Assembly (NCBI GenBank): GCA_965601825.1
Contig: OZ271839.1
Coordinates: 1,116,001 to 1,180,000, forward strand
Source of the DNA: HXMU1420-13 sp965601825
GTDB taxonomy: Bacteria > Bacteroidota > Rhodothermia > Balneolales > Balneolaceae
Length of the DNA stretch: 64,000 bases
Reading direction: 5' to 3'
Shown here: positions 53,790-62,415 of the stretch, piece by piece
How the letters are laid out: each line of letters starts with the position of its first letter
Position numbering within the stretch: position 1 is the first letter of the stretch
Notes under the pieces: generated by a model
The model's input: the letters and a program-made list of their open reading frames with translations, nothing else
The model's database searches: none
What the model was told of the DNA's origin: nothing
Translations under genes and position numbers: made by a program

Positions 53790-55496
53790 CTAGTTCAAAT
53801 TGCTTTGGCGTCCTATAAGTTGTTTGGCACTTTCTAAAGCAGCGGTAGTAATTTCGGAGCCACTCATTAAGCTGGCAACTTCGTGAATATGTTCTTCTTC
53901 TGTCAAACCAACGATTTCGGTAATAGTCCGCTCTTCGTTTTCTACCTTTTTCACTTTATAGTGATGATGTGCCTGACTGGCAATTTGAGGCTGATGAGTG
54001 ATAGCGAGGATTTGGCAATGTTCAGATAACGCCCTCATAGCTATTCCTACTTTTTCTGAAACTTCACCACTTATTCCAGTATCAATTTCATCGAAAACCA
54101 TAACAGGTAAACTCTGTTCTTTTGCTAAAATTGATTTCAATGCGAGCATAACCCGGCTGATTTCACCACCCGAAGCGATTTTCGCTAAAGGCTTTGGACT
54201 TTCACCTTTGTTTGTGGATATAAACAATCGAATGAAATCGCAGCCAAACTCTGTGCATTCAACGGTTTGATTTTCAATAGAAATCCAACCACCTGGTTGT
54301 TCTAAGTATTCCACTGATACTTCCAAATTTGCATGAGGTATTCCAAGTTTCTCAAGTTCAACAGCAATTTTTCCTGCAAGTATGTTTCCAACTTGAATTC
54401 TTATCTGGTGCAACTTTTTAGCTATAAGAGCTAGTCTATTACTTTGGTCATTCACCTGATTATGCAGCTTTTCAATTTCCAGATCGAAATTATCTGCAAT
54501 CGATAATTCTTTTTTGATTTCTGTCAGGTAATTAATCAGTGATGGGATATCCCGCTGATACTTTTTTTGAAGTCGGTTTAGTTCGGCTTGTCTTTGGCGT
54601 AATTCTTCTAGCCTTTGAGGATTGAATTCTATGTTATTTCGGTACCGTTCTGCAAAATGAACCGCCTCTTGAATACTTACTCGAGCCTGATTGATTTCGC
54701 CTAAATAACTTTCAAATTCGGGCTCAATTCTGGCTAAATCTTCTAGGTTAAGTTTTAAGTTATTCAGTAGCTGGATGATATTCACATCATCGTTTTCTGC
54801 CATTTCAGAAATTGCTGCAGCTTTCTGATCCAGAATCTCAGCATTGTCCAGTAAATTCATCTCAGATTGCAATTCCTCTTCCTCCTCAGAAGTAAGCCTT
54901 GCATTTTCTAATTCCTGAACCTGAAATCTGAATAGCTCCGTTTTTTCCTGTAGAGCATGCTCTCTTTTTTGCAATTGAGCCAGTTGATTTCTCAAAGTTT
55001 TAAGCTCTGTAAACTCCTCTTGATATTCGGCTAAAACGGGTTGAACTTCTTCAAATGAATCAATCAGTCCTCTATGATTTTCTTCTTTTAGTAAGAATTG
55101 ATGATCGTGCTGACCATGTAGATCTACTAATAAATCACCTAATGCTTTAAGGATGCCGATGTTAACCGGTGAATCATTTATAAAAGCACGACTTCCAGTT
55201 TGTCTTATTTCCCTGCGGAGAATTAAATAATCATTCGATTCAATTTCATTTTCACTTAGCAACTCATTGATTTGAGCATTTTCAAAGGCTTGTATAGTTG
55301 CCTCAGCAATCGCTTTATCTGCTCCATATCGGATTACCTCGGTATCTGCTCGTTCGCCAAGAATCATATTCAAGGCTCCGATAATGATCGATTTCCCGGC
55401 GCCTGTTTGCCCTGTAAGAATGTTCAATCCCTCTCCAAATTGGACTTCCAGCTCGTCGATTAACGCAAAGTTTTTGATGTACAATGATTTAATCAT
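53790..55496 (-). CDS. recN: DNA repair protein RecN
   Basis: A 568-residue SMC-like ATPase acting in repair of DNA double-strand breaks by holding ends for recombination. Visible are the N-terminal Walker A in GLNILTGQTGAGKSIIIGAL, the long coiled-coil middle (EKTELFRFQVQELENARL and others, residues ~155-360), the C-terminal signature KIASGGEISRVMLALKSILA and Walker B in PVMVFDEIDTGISGEV. Length and ends match RecN. The start is 10 bases after the inverted-repeat arm that bounds the four-helix-bundle gene, so the native promoter and ribosome site may have been displaced by that cassette. Confidence 0.97.
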   Translation of the reverse strand: MIKSLYIKNFALIDELEVQFGEGLNILTGQTGAGKSIIIGALNMILGERADTEVIRYGADKAIAEATIQAFENAQINELLSENEIESNDYLILRREIRQTGSRAFINDSPVNIGILKALGDLLVDLHGQHDHQFLLKEENHRGLIDSFEEVQPVLAEYQEEFTELKTLRNQLAQLQKREHALQEKTELFRFQVQELENARLTSEEEEELQSEMNLLDNAEILDQKAAAISEMAENDDVNIIQLLNNLKLNLEDLARIEPEFESYLGEINQARVSIQEAVHFAERYRNNIEFNPQRLEELRQRQAELNRLQKKYQRDIPSLINYLTEIKKELSIADNFDLEIEKLHNQVNDQSNRLALIAKKLHQIRIQVGNILAGKIAVELEKLGIPHANLEVSVEYLEQPGGWISIENQTVECTEFGCDFIRLFISTNKGESPKPLAKIASGGEISRVMLALKSILAKEQSLPVMVFDEIDTGISGEVSEKVGIAMRALSEHCQILAITHQPQIASQAHHHYKVKKVENEERTITEIVGLTEEEHIHEVASLMSGSEITTAALESAKQLIGRQSNLN

Positions 55497-55505
55497 TGAA
55501 TTAAG

Positions 55506-55532
55506 AATTATGGATTAAGGATTATGAATTTT
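55506..55532. repeat. Left inverted-repeat arm of the four-helix-bundle cassette
   Basis: Twenty-seven bases, matching the reverse complement of 55878-55904 at 26 positions. It contains the TAA stop of the enclosed gene and lies 9 bases before the recN start codon. Confidence 0.85.
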
Positions 55533-55872
55533 CTTTTGTTGTTTTGACAATCGATGTTAAGATATTAATGATTTGTTGTATTTCATCAAGTTGATTTGTC
55601 ACGTCAATATCGGTGAGAGTACTTTTCTTAAGTAATCTCAGCCAGTATTTAGTTTCTCGAGCTTCTTTGTTTGAGATCGAAAGCTTGTGAATGAAATCCT
55701 TTCTCGATTGTGCTGCAATTGCCTCTTCAATATTAGCACCAATACTCGTTCCGCTTCTCAAAAGCTGTTTAGAGATAACAAATTCTCTTTCATTAACCAG
55801 AGATTTGTACAATTCGATTATCATTAAAGAGAATTCAAAACTTTTGGTTTGGATCAGGTTATCTTTAGACAT
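55522..55872 (-). CDS. Four-helix-bundle protein (23S rRNA intervening-sequence type)
   Basis: A 116-residue protein starting MSKDNLIQTKSFEFSLMIIE with the family-typical segment LLRSGTSIGANIEEAIAAQS, then DFIHKLSISNKEARETKYWL and a C-terminal helix ending KTTKENS. Homologues are encoded inside intervening sequences of 23S rRNA genes or as free-standing genes in Bacteroidota and other phyla, and a related fold accompanies diversity-generating retroelements. Function is unclear. It is bounded by 27-base inverted repeats and lies between recN and the RluD-type gene. No reverse transcriptase is near, so a retroelement is not supported. Confidence 0.85.
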   Translation of the reverse strand: MSKDNLIQTKSFEFSLMIIELYKSLVNEREFVISKQLLRSGTSIGANIEEAIAAQSRKDFIHKLSISNKEARETKYWLRLLKKSTLTDIDVTNQLDEIQQIINILTSIVKTTKENS

Positions 55873-55877
55873 AATTC

Positions 55878-55904
55878 AAAATTCATAATCCTTAATTCAT
55901 AATT
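55878..55904. repeat. Right inverted-repeat arm of the four-helix-bundle cassette
   Basis: Reverse-complement partner of 55506-55532 (26 of 27 bases). It begins 6 bases upstream of the enclosed gene's ATG and ends 44 bases before the RluD-type TTG start. Confidence 0.85.
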
Positions 55905-55947
55905 ACGTCAAGTAAGACCTGATTTAAGAAAACTCCTTACAAAAATT

Positions 55948-56946
55948 TTGAGTAGCGAAAAAAAAACAACCAACTACGAATTTAAAGTACCGGACGGCCA
56001 GCAGGAGATGATTCGGCTTGATGTGTATATCACCAGTTTTGTAGAAAATGCCACACGGAATAAAGTCCAGGAAGCGATAAAAGCCGGATATGTGACCGTA
56101 AATGGCAAGAAAGAAAAGTCAAGTTATAAGCTACTTCCTGGAGATGAAATCTTCATCGAACTACCTAAAGCTCCACCACCTGAGGCTAAAGCTGAGGAAA
56201 TGGAATTGAATATCGTTTTTGAAGATGATGATCTAATTGTAGTGAATAAACCTGCCGGAATGGTGGTGCATCCCGCATTTGGAAATTGGTCTGGTACATT
56301 GGTAAATGGATTAATGCATCATGTGGATGAACTTGGTGAAAGTGATGATGACCTCCGTCCAGGAATTGTACATCGACTAGATAAAGACACTTCAGGTTTA
56401 TTAGTGGTAGCCAAGAATGATGAAACACTGGCAAAGCTCTCTGCAAAGTTTGCTGAAAAAGATGTGGAACGAACGTATTGGGCGGTGATTTGGGGAACAC
56501 CAGCTGAAGAAGGCACCATTGAAGGAGACATTGGTAGATCCAAACACGATCGAAAGTTAATGACAGTATTGCCCGAAGGTCGCGGGAAAAAAGCAGTGAC
56601 CCACTATAAAGTATTAGAGTATTTCGATTACCTCAGTTTAGTGGAAATAAAACTCGAAACCGGAAGAACCCATCAAATTCGGGTTCACTTTAATCATATT
56701 GGCCATAATGTATTTGGGGATGCAACCTATGGCGGCACCTCGGTTAGATATGGGCCGAACACAGGTATGCGTAAAGTGATGTTCCATAAATTATTAACCG
56801 GACTTGGCCGACAAGCTCTCCACGCAAAAACCCTGGGTTTTGAACATCCAGCCAATGGCGAAATGGTTCAGTTTGATTCTGAGCTCCCGGAAGATTTCCA
56901 GCGTGTGTTGGAGTCTCTTCGAGAACACTGTAAAGAAGCCTATTGA
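55948..56946 (+). CDS. rluD: RluA/RluD-family 23S rRNA pseudouridine synthase
   Basis: A 332-residue enzyme that isomerises uridine to pseudouridine in large-subunit rRNA (RluD-type). The catalytic segment RPGIVHRLDKDTSGLLVVAK has the essential Asp in HRLDKDTSGL. The N-terminal S4-like part (MIRLDVYITSFVENATRNKV, YKLLPGDEIFIELP) binds rRNA. The central Y-x-H-A motif and the C-terminal L-H-A-K-T are present. The start is TTG at 55948, the only in-frame start near a plausible N-terminus; no upstream ATG exists before a stop at 55900, next to the four-helix cassette. Gene symbol by family, not proven orthology. Confidence 0.9.
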   Translation: MSSEKKTTNYEFKVPDGQQEMIRLDVYITSFVENATRNKVQEAIKAGYVTVNGKKEKSSYKLLPGDEIFIELPKAPPPEAKAEEMELNIVFEDDDLIVVNKPAGMVVHPAFGNWSGTLVNGLMHHVDELGESDDDLRPGIVHRLDKDTSGLLVVAKNDETLAKLSAKFAEKDVERTYWAVIWGTPAEEGTIEGDIGRSKHDRKLMTVLPEGRGKKAVTHYKVLEYFDYLSLVEIKLETGRTHQIRVHFNHIGHNVFGDATYGGTSVRYGPNTGMRKVMFHKLLTGLGRQALHAKTLGFEHPANGEMVQFDSELPEDFQRVLESLREHCKEAY

Positions 56947-57069
56947 GGAAGTTGATTTAAAAACAGAGTAAAACGAACTCAGTTCACTTTATCCCCAATA
57001 ATTACAGTGATATCACAAATAAATTAGATATTTGAATGAAGAGCAATATTTGGTTTAGCCAATTATCTC

Positions 57070-57987
57070 TTACTTCCCATCAATAAGCGAGGTCACCGCT
57101 ACCCAGGCATCGAAAACATGTGGGACTTTATAACCATCAAATTCAATTTCTTTACTGGTTTCGATTAATATTTGCTTGTACTCCGATGGAGGTAATCCAG
57201 GATTAGTCTGTTTCATCATTGCAACAGTTCCTGCTAATACCGGAGACATGGATGACATCGAAAAGTATGGATCAGAACCACTGCCAGTAAATTTTATTCC
57301 ATTAGCTAAAAATTGCTCATAATTTGAAATCAGAAGCACATTGTAATCATAGTGGAATACGTTTAAATCAGCATCTCTAGAGTAGTACTTTTCTGATTCT
57401 GGGAAGAAGCCGGTTGGAAGAATATTCTCATCCAAATCATAATGAATAAAGATAGTTACAATTCCATGATCTATGGCTTTTTTGACCGCGGTATCTATTT
57501 CAGCTCTATCACCATCTCTAAAAGGTGCCGCGGAATAGGTTAAAATATCGATGTCATTTTCTATCGCCCATTCGATAGCAGTAATAATGGCTTTTGTTTC
57601 AATATCCCGATTTCTGTCACGGGCATTTAGCGCATAAATTTCAACATCAGGAGCAATTTCTCGCAACGTTGTAGCCATCCAAAAACCGTGTTCTGCGATC
57701 TCATCCAGTGCGGATCGATCACCTATGAAATCCTGACCTCCGGCATATAAATCAGTATTCATTGAATAGCCAAAATAGGTTCCAAGAATCCCGACTTTTA
57801 CACCTTTCCCGGTACTTAATGCATGAGCTTGAGTGATGTTGTGATAGTCGTTGTAGGTGAGCCGGGTGTTGGCATCCGGAAATTGAACAAACCAGGTATC
57901 TGAAGTTGGTGCCTCAGTTTGCATTTTTAAGCTAACGGTGAGAATGACTAGTACAACTAATGTAAGTGTTGAAATAATTGCTTTCAT
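57070..57987 (-). CDS. Subtilisin-like (S8) protein with altered catalytic residues
   Basis: A 305-residue protein with a signal peptide or membrane anchor (MKAIISTLTLVVLVILTVSL). The fold is that of S8 peptidases: KGVKVGILGTYFG where the Asp of the usual V-x-x-I/L-D-T is replaced by Gly69, EHGFWMATTL with His100, a middle ENDIDILTYSA strand, and FSMSSMSPVLAGTVAMM with Ser245 in place of the G-T-S*-M-A-x-P loop. The oxyanion Asn also appears missing (GIVTIFIHYD). With Asp absent it is probably a pseudo-peptidase that binds rather than cleaves. The C-terminal KVPHVFDAWVAV matches the normal end of the fold. Confidence 0.78.
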   Translation of the reverse strand: MKAIISTLTLVVLVILTVSLKMQTEAPTSDTWFVQFPDANTRLTYNDYHNITQAHALSTGKGVKVGILGTYFGYSMNTDLYAGGQDFIGDRSALDEIAEHGFWMATTLREIAPDVEIYALNARDRNRDIETKAIITAIEWAIENDIDILTYSAAPFRDGDRAEIDTAVKKAIDHGIVTIFIHYDLDENILPTGFFPESEKYYSRDADLNVFHYDYNVLLISNYEQFLANGIKFTGSGSDPYFSMSSMSPVLAGTVAMMKQTNPGLPPSEYKQILIETSKEIEFDGYKVPHVFDAWVAVTSLIDGK

Positions 57988-58155
57988 GATGATTGACGAC
58001 TTGCTGTGAGGTAAAATCGACTTTGTTATCTCTAACTGTCATACATGTAAGACGATTTAAATACAAAAGGTTATGAAATCTACTTCAAGTCAACCAGGTA
58101 ACTTGATGTAATTAATAATCACTCTGTTGAAACTGTTTAGGTAGTTCTAGATTTG

Positions 58156-58779
58156 TTATTCCACTTGAAATCGTAAAACCGTTTTTAATTTCTCAGCAGG
58201 AGTCTTTCTCGCATCAGTCAAATATATTTCTTTATGATTCTTTGAGACTCTTTTTAATCCCTGATCAGAAGTAAATTCCTCCATTACCTTAAAGCTATCG
58301 GGTTCATTATCGTAACTACCAAGGTGTAACATTTGAACACATCTTCCTTCTTCGATTAGCTCAAAATTGACCGATTCTAACAATTCGTGAGGTTTCTTCT
58401 CCTTCGTGAATCTTACAATTTTGTCGACGAATTCTATATTCACAAAGTCGGGTTGGCGAATCATTAATTTAAATTCCAGGTCATCTTTATTAACTGTTCC
58501 AGTAAAATTCTTCTTTGCTTCTTCATTAATATCCCAAAAACCTTCTAATGGGTAAACCGTGTAGTTGAAGTACCCATTAGGCTCCATCCCTTTTTTATAA
58601 CTCATTTTAACAGCGTATGACAACGAGTATAAAACTGCGACATAATCAGCAAAGCTCTCACTATTGGGATTTCCTTCTCCCTCAATTGTGAAGTATTTAT
58701 ACTTCGGTACAATTACGATTTCAGGCTTATTCTTCGGCAGATATATATTTTTTTCTTGTTTTCGCCATTCATGTTTCAT
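58156..58779 (-). CDS. GyrI-like small-molecule-binding protein
   Basis: A 207-residue soluble protein starting MKHEWRKQEKNIYLPKNKPE, the typical beginning of this family; an ATG 15 bases upstream is possible. The GyrI-like (SHS2) fold shows EIVIVPKYKYFTIEGEGNPN, YAVKMSYKKGMEPNGYFNYT, YPLEGFWDI and GRCVQMLHLGSYDNEPDSFK, a set that forms the ligand pocket of such single-domain proteins. They bind hydrophobic small molecules or cyclic compounds; some antagonise antibiotics or modulate gyrase. It sits near an interrupted AraC-GyrI gene. Confidence 0.8.
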   Translation of the reverse strand: MKHEWRKQEKNIYLPKNKPEIVIVPKYKYFTIEGEGNPNSESFADYVAVLYSLSYAVKMSYKKGMEPNGYFNYTVYPLEGFWDINEEAKKNFTGTVNKDDLEFKLMIRQPDFVNIEFVDKIVRFTKEKKPHELLESVNFELIEEGRCVQMLHLGSYDNEPDSFKVMEEFTSDQGLKRVSKNHKEIYLTDARKTPAEKLKTVLRFQVE

Positions 58780-58862
58780 TCTGAACCCCATCACATTTAA
58801 TACTCACAAAATAAGAGTCATAACTCAAATTCATTTGTCAGTAATTTTGAATAATTATCTTA

Positions 58863-58902
58863 ATCGCCCCTCAATTAAGATTAGTTATTATTGAAGGGCG
58901 AT
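58863..58902 (-). terminator. Hairpin terminator after the AraC-GyrI gene
   Basis: ATCGCCC (58863-58869) pairs with GGGCGAT (58896-58902), with an inner TCAAT/ATTGA stem (one C-A mismatch between them) and a 14-base loop. It lies 23 bases beyond the ancestral AraC-GyrI stop on the minus strand. The T-run is poor on the minus side and better (ATTTTTAT) on the plus side, so it may be bidirectional. Confidence 0.6.
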
Positions 58903-58924
58903 TTTTATAGCCGATTATGATGCC

Positions 58925-59836
58925 TTAAATAGGCTTTACCGGGATACAGATATCCACTACGAAATTTCCATCCTTTGGTGCTTCCGGATATAACTCGAAG
59001 TAAGGTTTGTCATCAGGCTGATAGCCATTATCAGGTAACCATTGACCATATACCCAATCTCAGGCAGATTCAAAATCCCTGGCAGTGAGTTCGAATCGAG
59101 CTACTGCATAGCGCGCTGCATCCAATTCCATTTTTCCGACTTCACCATTTACTTCAGTTTCTGATGGTACGGTAATACAAACACTCACTCGATGTTTATC
59201 TTCTGAGGTCACATTCGGATCATCATGATAAATACACAGTGACTTGGTATCAGCACCGATTAATTGTCGTGGTCCGGCCCATGCAAAAAGTCGATTCCAA
59301 AGACCTTCGAACAATTGCTCATTTCCTTTATAAGGACCAATATGCCGTACATAAGCTACCGTCATTTTGGGAAGATCTTTGATATCTACACTCTTATTTA
59401 GTTCCATTTCTTTTCTCCTGTTTGATTGTTTAGGTTCAGAAGAAAGGTAGGTGCCGGTTAACAGATCTCTTTGATATTGCTTGCTATCCGTTTGACTAAT
59501 ATTGCTATTCTGTACACGATATTCTGAAGCTGAAATACCAAAGTATTTCTTGAAGTTTCTCGAGAAAATGGACAATTCAGTAAATCCAACTTTAAAAGCG
59601 ATATCCGCGATAGAATCATTTCTTTGGCTGATCAGGAACATGGCCGCTTTTTCCAGTCGAACTCGCTGAATAAATTGGAAAGGCGTTTCGCCAACAATGG
59701 CTTTAAAAATTCGATTGAAGTGAAATTTCGAAAAGTTAGCAACTCCGGCCAATTCTTCCAGGCTCATTGGTTGATCTAAATTCGACTCAATGTAATCAAA
59801 GGTTTTGTTGATGCGGGCGATGTAATCCTTATGCAT
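58925..59836 (-). pseudogene. AraC-type regulator with GyrI-like domain, interrupted by a TGA
   Basis: The N-terminal ~100 residues are an AraC HTH (MSLEELAGVANFSKFHFNRI, SIADIAFKVGFTELSIFSRN), followed by a linker and a GyrI-like effector domain (DLPKMTVAYVRHIGPYKGNE, RVSVCITVPSETEVNG). Translation stops at TGA 59060-59062 after residue 258, but the same frame continues DWVYGQWLPDNGYQPDDKPY...YPEAPKDGN...DICIPVKPI to a TAA at 58925. The normal family sequence has Trp at the TGA position (TGG to TGA). Only the last ~45 residues of the effector domain are lost, so a shortened protein may still be made. Confidence 0.85.
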
Positions 59837-59885
59837 GCAGTAAGGTGGATGGAATCAATAAATAAATCAATATTTGTGATGAAAT

Positions 59886-60725
59886 TTATGCTTCATCTTT
59901 AAAGAGCGGTTTGGGTTGATTACCATCAACATCTTTAATTCCATATTCAATTGCTTCTTTTGCAGCAATCAGAATTTTTCCGGATTTATTCATTCTTTCA
60001 GGATCTGAACTAATTTTACTTATTACACGTCCGATAAACTCAGGCGACTCAGAATTTGATAAATCAAAGTGATCTTTTGCTGCTAATACAGATTCAGTTC
60101 TAACCAATCCCGGATATAAGCAAATAACCGGTATGTTGAATTTTAGTAATTCAAATGCCATAGTCTCGGTCATCTTATCAGTAGCTGCTTTTGATGTACC
60201 ATAAGCTACGCCCATATCATTTCTTTGACTCGCCCAAAATGAGAGATTAAATATTATTCCGGTATTCATCTCAATCATTTTATTAACAGCCAAACTACTT
60301 GCTACAAAGGCGGCTCTAACTCCCGCCGAAAACATCTTATCCCATCTTGAAAATGGCGCTTCCCAGAATCCTTCTTCCTTCCAAAATTCAGAACCATCGT
60401 TGAAATATTCATATCCGCCCCAAACATTGTTTACTAGGATATCGATACGGTTTTGTTCAGCATAAACTTGATCAAAAACTTTCACAACGTCGTCGTCGTT
60501 TGTATGATCGCATTTTATGGCTTTGCATTTGCCACCAAGTTCCAGAATCTGTTGTTCTGTTTCAGATATTGAACCCGAGAGTTGTGAAGTTGAATTTTCT
60601 GGACCGGTAGTTCTGCCAGTGATATAGACTATAGCGCCTTCTTTTGCCAAAGCTAGAGCAATTCCTTTGCCAATGCCACGACTTGCACCTGTTACTAAAG
60701 CAACCTGATCTTTTAAAGACTTCAC
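59886..60725 (-). CDS. Short-chain dehydrogenase, DHRS1-like
   Basis: A 279-residue cytosolic oxidoreductase. VALVTGASRGIGKGIALALA is the cofactor site (G-x-x-x-G-I-G), NNVWGGYEYFNDG and EAPFSRWDKMFSAGVRAAFV are typical of the DHRS1 group, and the catalytic set is present: Ser in NLSFWASQ and Y-x-x-x-K in VAYGTSKAATDK. The family reduces carbonyl groups of steroids, retinoids or xenobiotics with NAD(P)H. It follows the membrane protein gene on the minus strand by 69 bases and may belong to the same transcript. Confidence 0.85.
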   Translation of the reverse strand: MKSLKDQVALVTGASRGIGKGIALALAKEGAIVYITGRTTGPENSTSQLSGSISETEQQILELGGKCKAIKCDHTNDDDVVKVFDQVYAEQNRIDILVNNVWGGYEYFNDGSEFWKEEGFWEAPFSRWDKMFSAGVRAAFVASSLAVNKMIEMNTGIIFNLSFWASQRNDMGVAYGTSKAATDKMTETMAFELLKFNIPVICLYPGLVRTESVLAAKDHFDLSNSESPEFIGRVISKISSDPERMNKSGKILIAAKEAIEYGIKDVDGNQPKPLFKDEA

Positions 60726-60794
60726 TAGTTTGACTCCTGACTTATTTTGTAATCTTTGATTTGATCAATGGATATAGAAAGGACATACAGATGT

Positions 60795-61292
60795 TTATGC
60801 ATCAGTTTTATGAATTTCACTTTTCTTTTTAAGACCAATTAGCACCGCAATGGAAACCACAAGCATGGCTATTGTGAGAGAGACTAAGCTAAAGATTACA
60901 ACTGCTTCAGGAATGGGATCTCCTTTAACCCCATTAGCTGCAATAATTAGCATTTCACCAGCATTAAAAATGGCAGCCACAAAAATTCCAAACCAATTCA
61001 CAAAGGTGCCATAGAGTGCAAGCCAGTAGGTTATTTTTAACCATTTATCTGAGAGATTCACTTTATGCCAGATCAATCCCAGAATTATTAAAAACATACC
61101 ATTCATGATGCCTTCCAGATGGCTTGAAACGCCCATTCTGGGATTTGCCATGAGTGGTACAAACAAACCAACTATTAAGCCCAGAAGAAACAGTACAAAT
61201 CCCAGATAAATCAATTGATCACTTTGTTTTGTTTTCATGGATAAATCACTCATAATTAACGGTATGATTGGGTTGGTGGATGTGATTTTCAA
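60795..61292 (-). CDS. Hydroxylaminobenzene-mutase-like small membrane protein
   Basis: A 165-residue protein with four hydrophobic segments and the segments VPLMANPRMGVSSHLEGIMN and WLALYGTFVNWFGIFVAAIF, which fit the HabA/HabB hydroxylaminobenzene mutase-like family (membrane proteins that rearrange hydroxylaminobenzene to aminophenol). The match is by motif recall. The start is taken as ATG at 61292, overlapping the methyltransferase stop; internal ATGs at 61253 and 61238 are alternatives that would remove the non-membrane leader. Part of the overlapping operon 62907 to 59886. Confidence 0.6.
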   Translation of the reverse strand: MKITSTNPIIPLIMSDLSMKTKQSDQLIYLGFVLFLLGLIVGLFVPLMANPRMGVSSHLEGIMNGMFLIILGLIWHKVNLSDKWLKITYWLALYGTFVNWFGIFVAAIFNAGEMLIIAANGVKGDPIPEAVVIFSLVSLTIAMLVVSIAVLIGLKKKSEIHKTDA

Positions 61293-62038
61293 TTCTTTCT
61301 AGCTACATAAAATCCATAGCTATAGTAGTCTTTATACTTGTGATACAATTCGATTTCAGACTTGTATTCTTGTACTACTTCTTTTGCTTGTTCTGAATGA
61401 TTATTACGCTCAAGATAAGAGTCAAAATTCGATTCCAAAGGTTTATAATAATTCTCAATCCAACTGCTTTCATCCAGAAAAAAATAACCGGTTAAAGTAA
61501 AACCATTCTCTTCCAGAATTTTGATCTTATTCGAAGCAATATCCATTTCAGAATATTCTTTTGTCCAAAAATCTTCCAGAGTTTTGGGTCGTGAATCCAT
61601 GATCCAGGTTATCTCACTAACTGCTAAATAACCTCCCGGTTTTAGAAATTTCTTCCAGTTCTTTATACCGGACTCAAATCCCATATTATAAATTGCACCT
61701 TCCGACCAAATGATGTCGAACTCTTCCTTATCAAATGGTAAATCATCCATTGAAGCTTTTAACGTTGTGATTTCATTGGTTAATCCAAGCTTTTTGGCCT
61801 TATCATTTAACTCGCCTAAAAATTCAGGAAATAAATCGATGGCAGTGATTTCTGCATTCAGATTTTGAGCGAGCGTGATAGTCTGACCTCCGGAACCACA
61901 TCCAATATCAGCGACTTTTAGATTTGTATTATTTGCTGAATTGATGAAGCTCAACGCTTTTAAGGTATCTTCGACACTACCGGGACCCTGTCGCTCTGAG
62001 TTTAAATGAAAATCGATGATGAGATTAAGGTCACTCAT
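61289..62038 (-). CDS. Class I SAM-dependent methyltransferase
   Basis: A 249-residue cytosolic methyltransferase. The SAM site is VADIGCGSGGQTITLAQNL, followed by ITAIDLFPEFLGEL (acidic end of beta 2), SMDDLPFDKEEFDIIWSEGA and LKPGGYLAVSEITWIMD. The C-terminal ~70 residues are helical and likely bind the acceptor, unknown. It overlaps the SRPBCC gene upstream by 8 bases and the membrane protein gene downstream by 4, so translation is coupled. Confidence 0.85.
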   Translation of the reverse strand: MSDLNLIIDFHLNSERQGPGSVEDTLKALSFINSANNTNLKVADIGCGSGGQTITLAQNLNAEITAIDLFPEFLGELNDKAKKLGLTNEITTLKASMDDLPFDKEEFDIIWSEGAIYNMGFESGIKNWKKFLKPGGYLAVSEITWIMDSRPKTLEDFWTKEYSEMDIASNKIKILEENGFTLTGYFFLDESSWIENYYKPLESNFDSYLERNNHSEQAKEVVQEYKSEIELYHKYKDYYSYGFYVARKN

Positions 62039-62414
62039 TAAAAAATTCCTTCATCGGGTTGAAATAATGATCTTCCCAGCCTTGTTTGTATTGTTTACCG
62101 TGAGAAGGAAGATTTGAATGGATTAAAGTGATTTCAGTCACACCATTAACTTTAGAAAAAAGTAGTTCCAAAATTGAATCTTCTTCTTCATCAGAAAATT
62201 CTGAGGTTCTCCAACTTTGAAGAATTCTTTTATTTGGTTCGATTTCGAGATTCTTTCCCCAAATGTAACCATCCCATGCTGTGAACGATTCTCCTATTTG
62301 ATCTGATACTTTAGCTTCTCCACCTGTCATCTTTGAATGAACGTCACTATCCAACCAGGCTGAAAAGACCATTTCAATAGGAGCCATAAATGTAGCTTTA
62401 AGTTCAAATTTCAT
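62031..62414 (-). CDS. SRPBCC/AHSA1-like domain protein
   Basis: A 127-residue single-domain protein: MKFELKATFMAPIEMVFSAW, then SKMTGGEAKVSDQIGESFTA, WDGYIWGKNLEIEPNKRILQ and the closing helix QGWEDHYFNPMKEFF, the AHSA1 helix-grip fold that binds hydrophobic ligands. It is followed by the methyltransferase (8-base overlap) and preceded by the DinB gene with 1 base between stop and start. Role in the operon is unknown; AHSA1 members often act in stress or solute binding. Confidence 0.82.
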   Translation of the reverse strand: MKFELKATFMAPIEMVFSAWLDSDVHSKMTGGEAKVSDQIGESFTAWDGYIWGKNLEIEPNKRILQSWRTSEFSDEEEDSILELLFSKVNGVTEITLIHSNLPSHGKQYKQGWEDHYFNPMKEFFNE

Positions 62415-62415
62415 G

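Larger units (their letters stand above)
55506..55904 (-). mobile_element. Four-helix-bundle gene cassette bounded by 27-base inverted repeats
   Basis: The arms AATTATG[G]ATTAAGGATTATG... at 55506-55532 and their reverse complement at 55878-55904 differ at one of 27 positions. Between them is only the four-helix-bundle gene, whose ATG lies just inside the right arm and whose stop codon lies inside the left arm. No transposase is present, so it would be moved in trans or by recombination between such repeats. It sits between recN and the RluD-type gene, which are otherwise divergent neighbours. Confidence 0.6.

Noticed and set aside
55506..55904. A diversity-generating retroelement because of the four-helix-bundle protein
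   Set aside because: There is no reverse transcriptase, template repeat or variable repeat nearby; the protein matches the 23S-intervening-sequence type.
59060..59062. The TGA in the AraC-GyrI gene as a selenocysteine codon
   Set aside because: The family has Trp there, no hairpin of the SECIS type is obvious just after it, and no selenium machinery is seen in the window.
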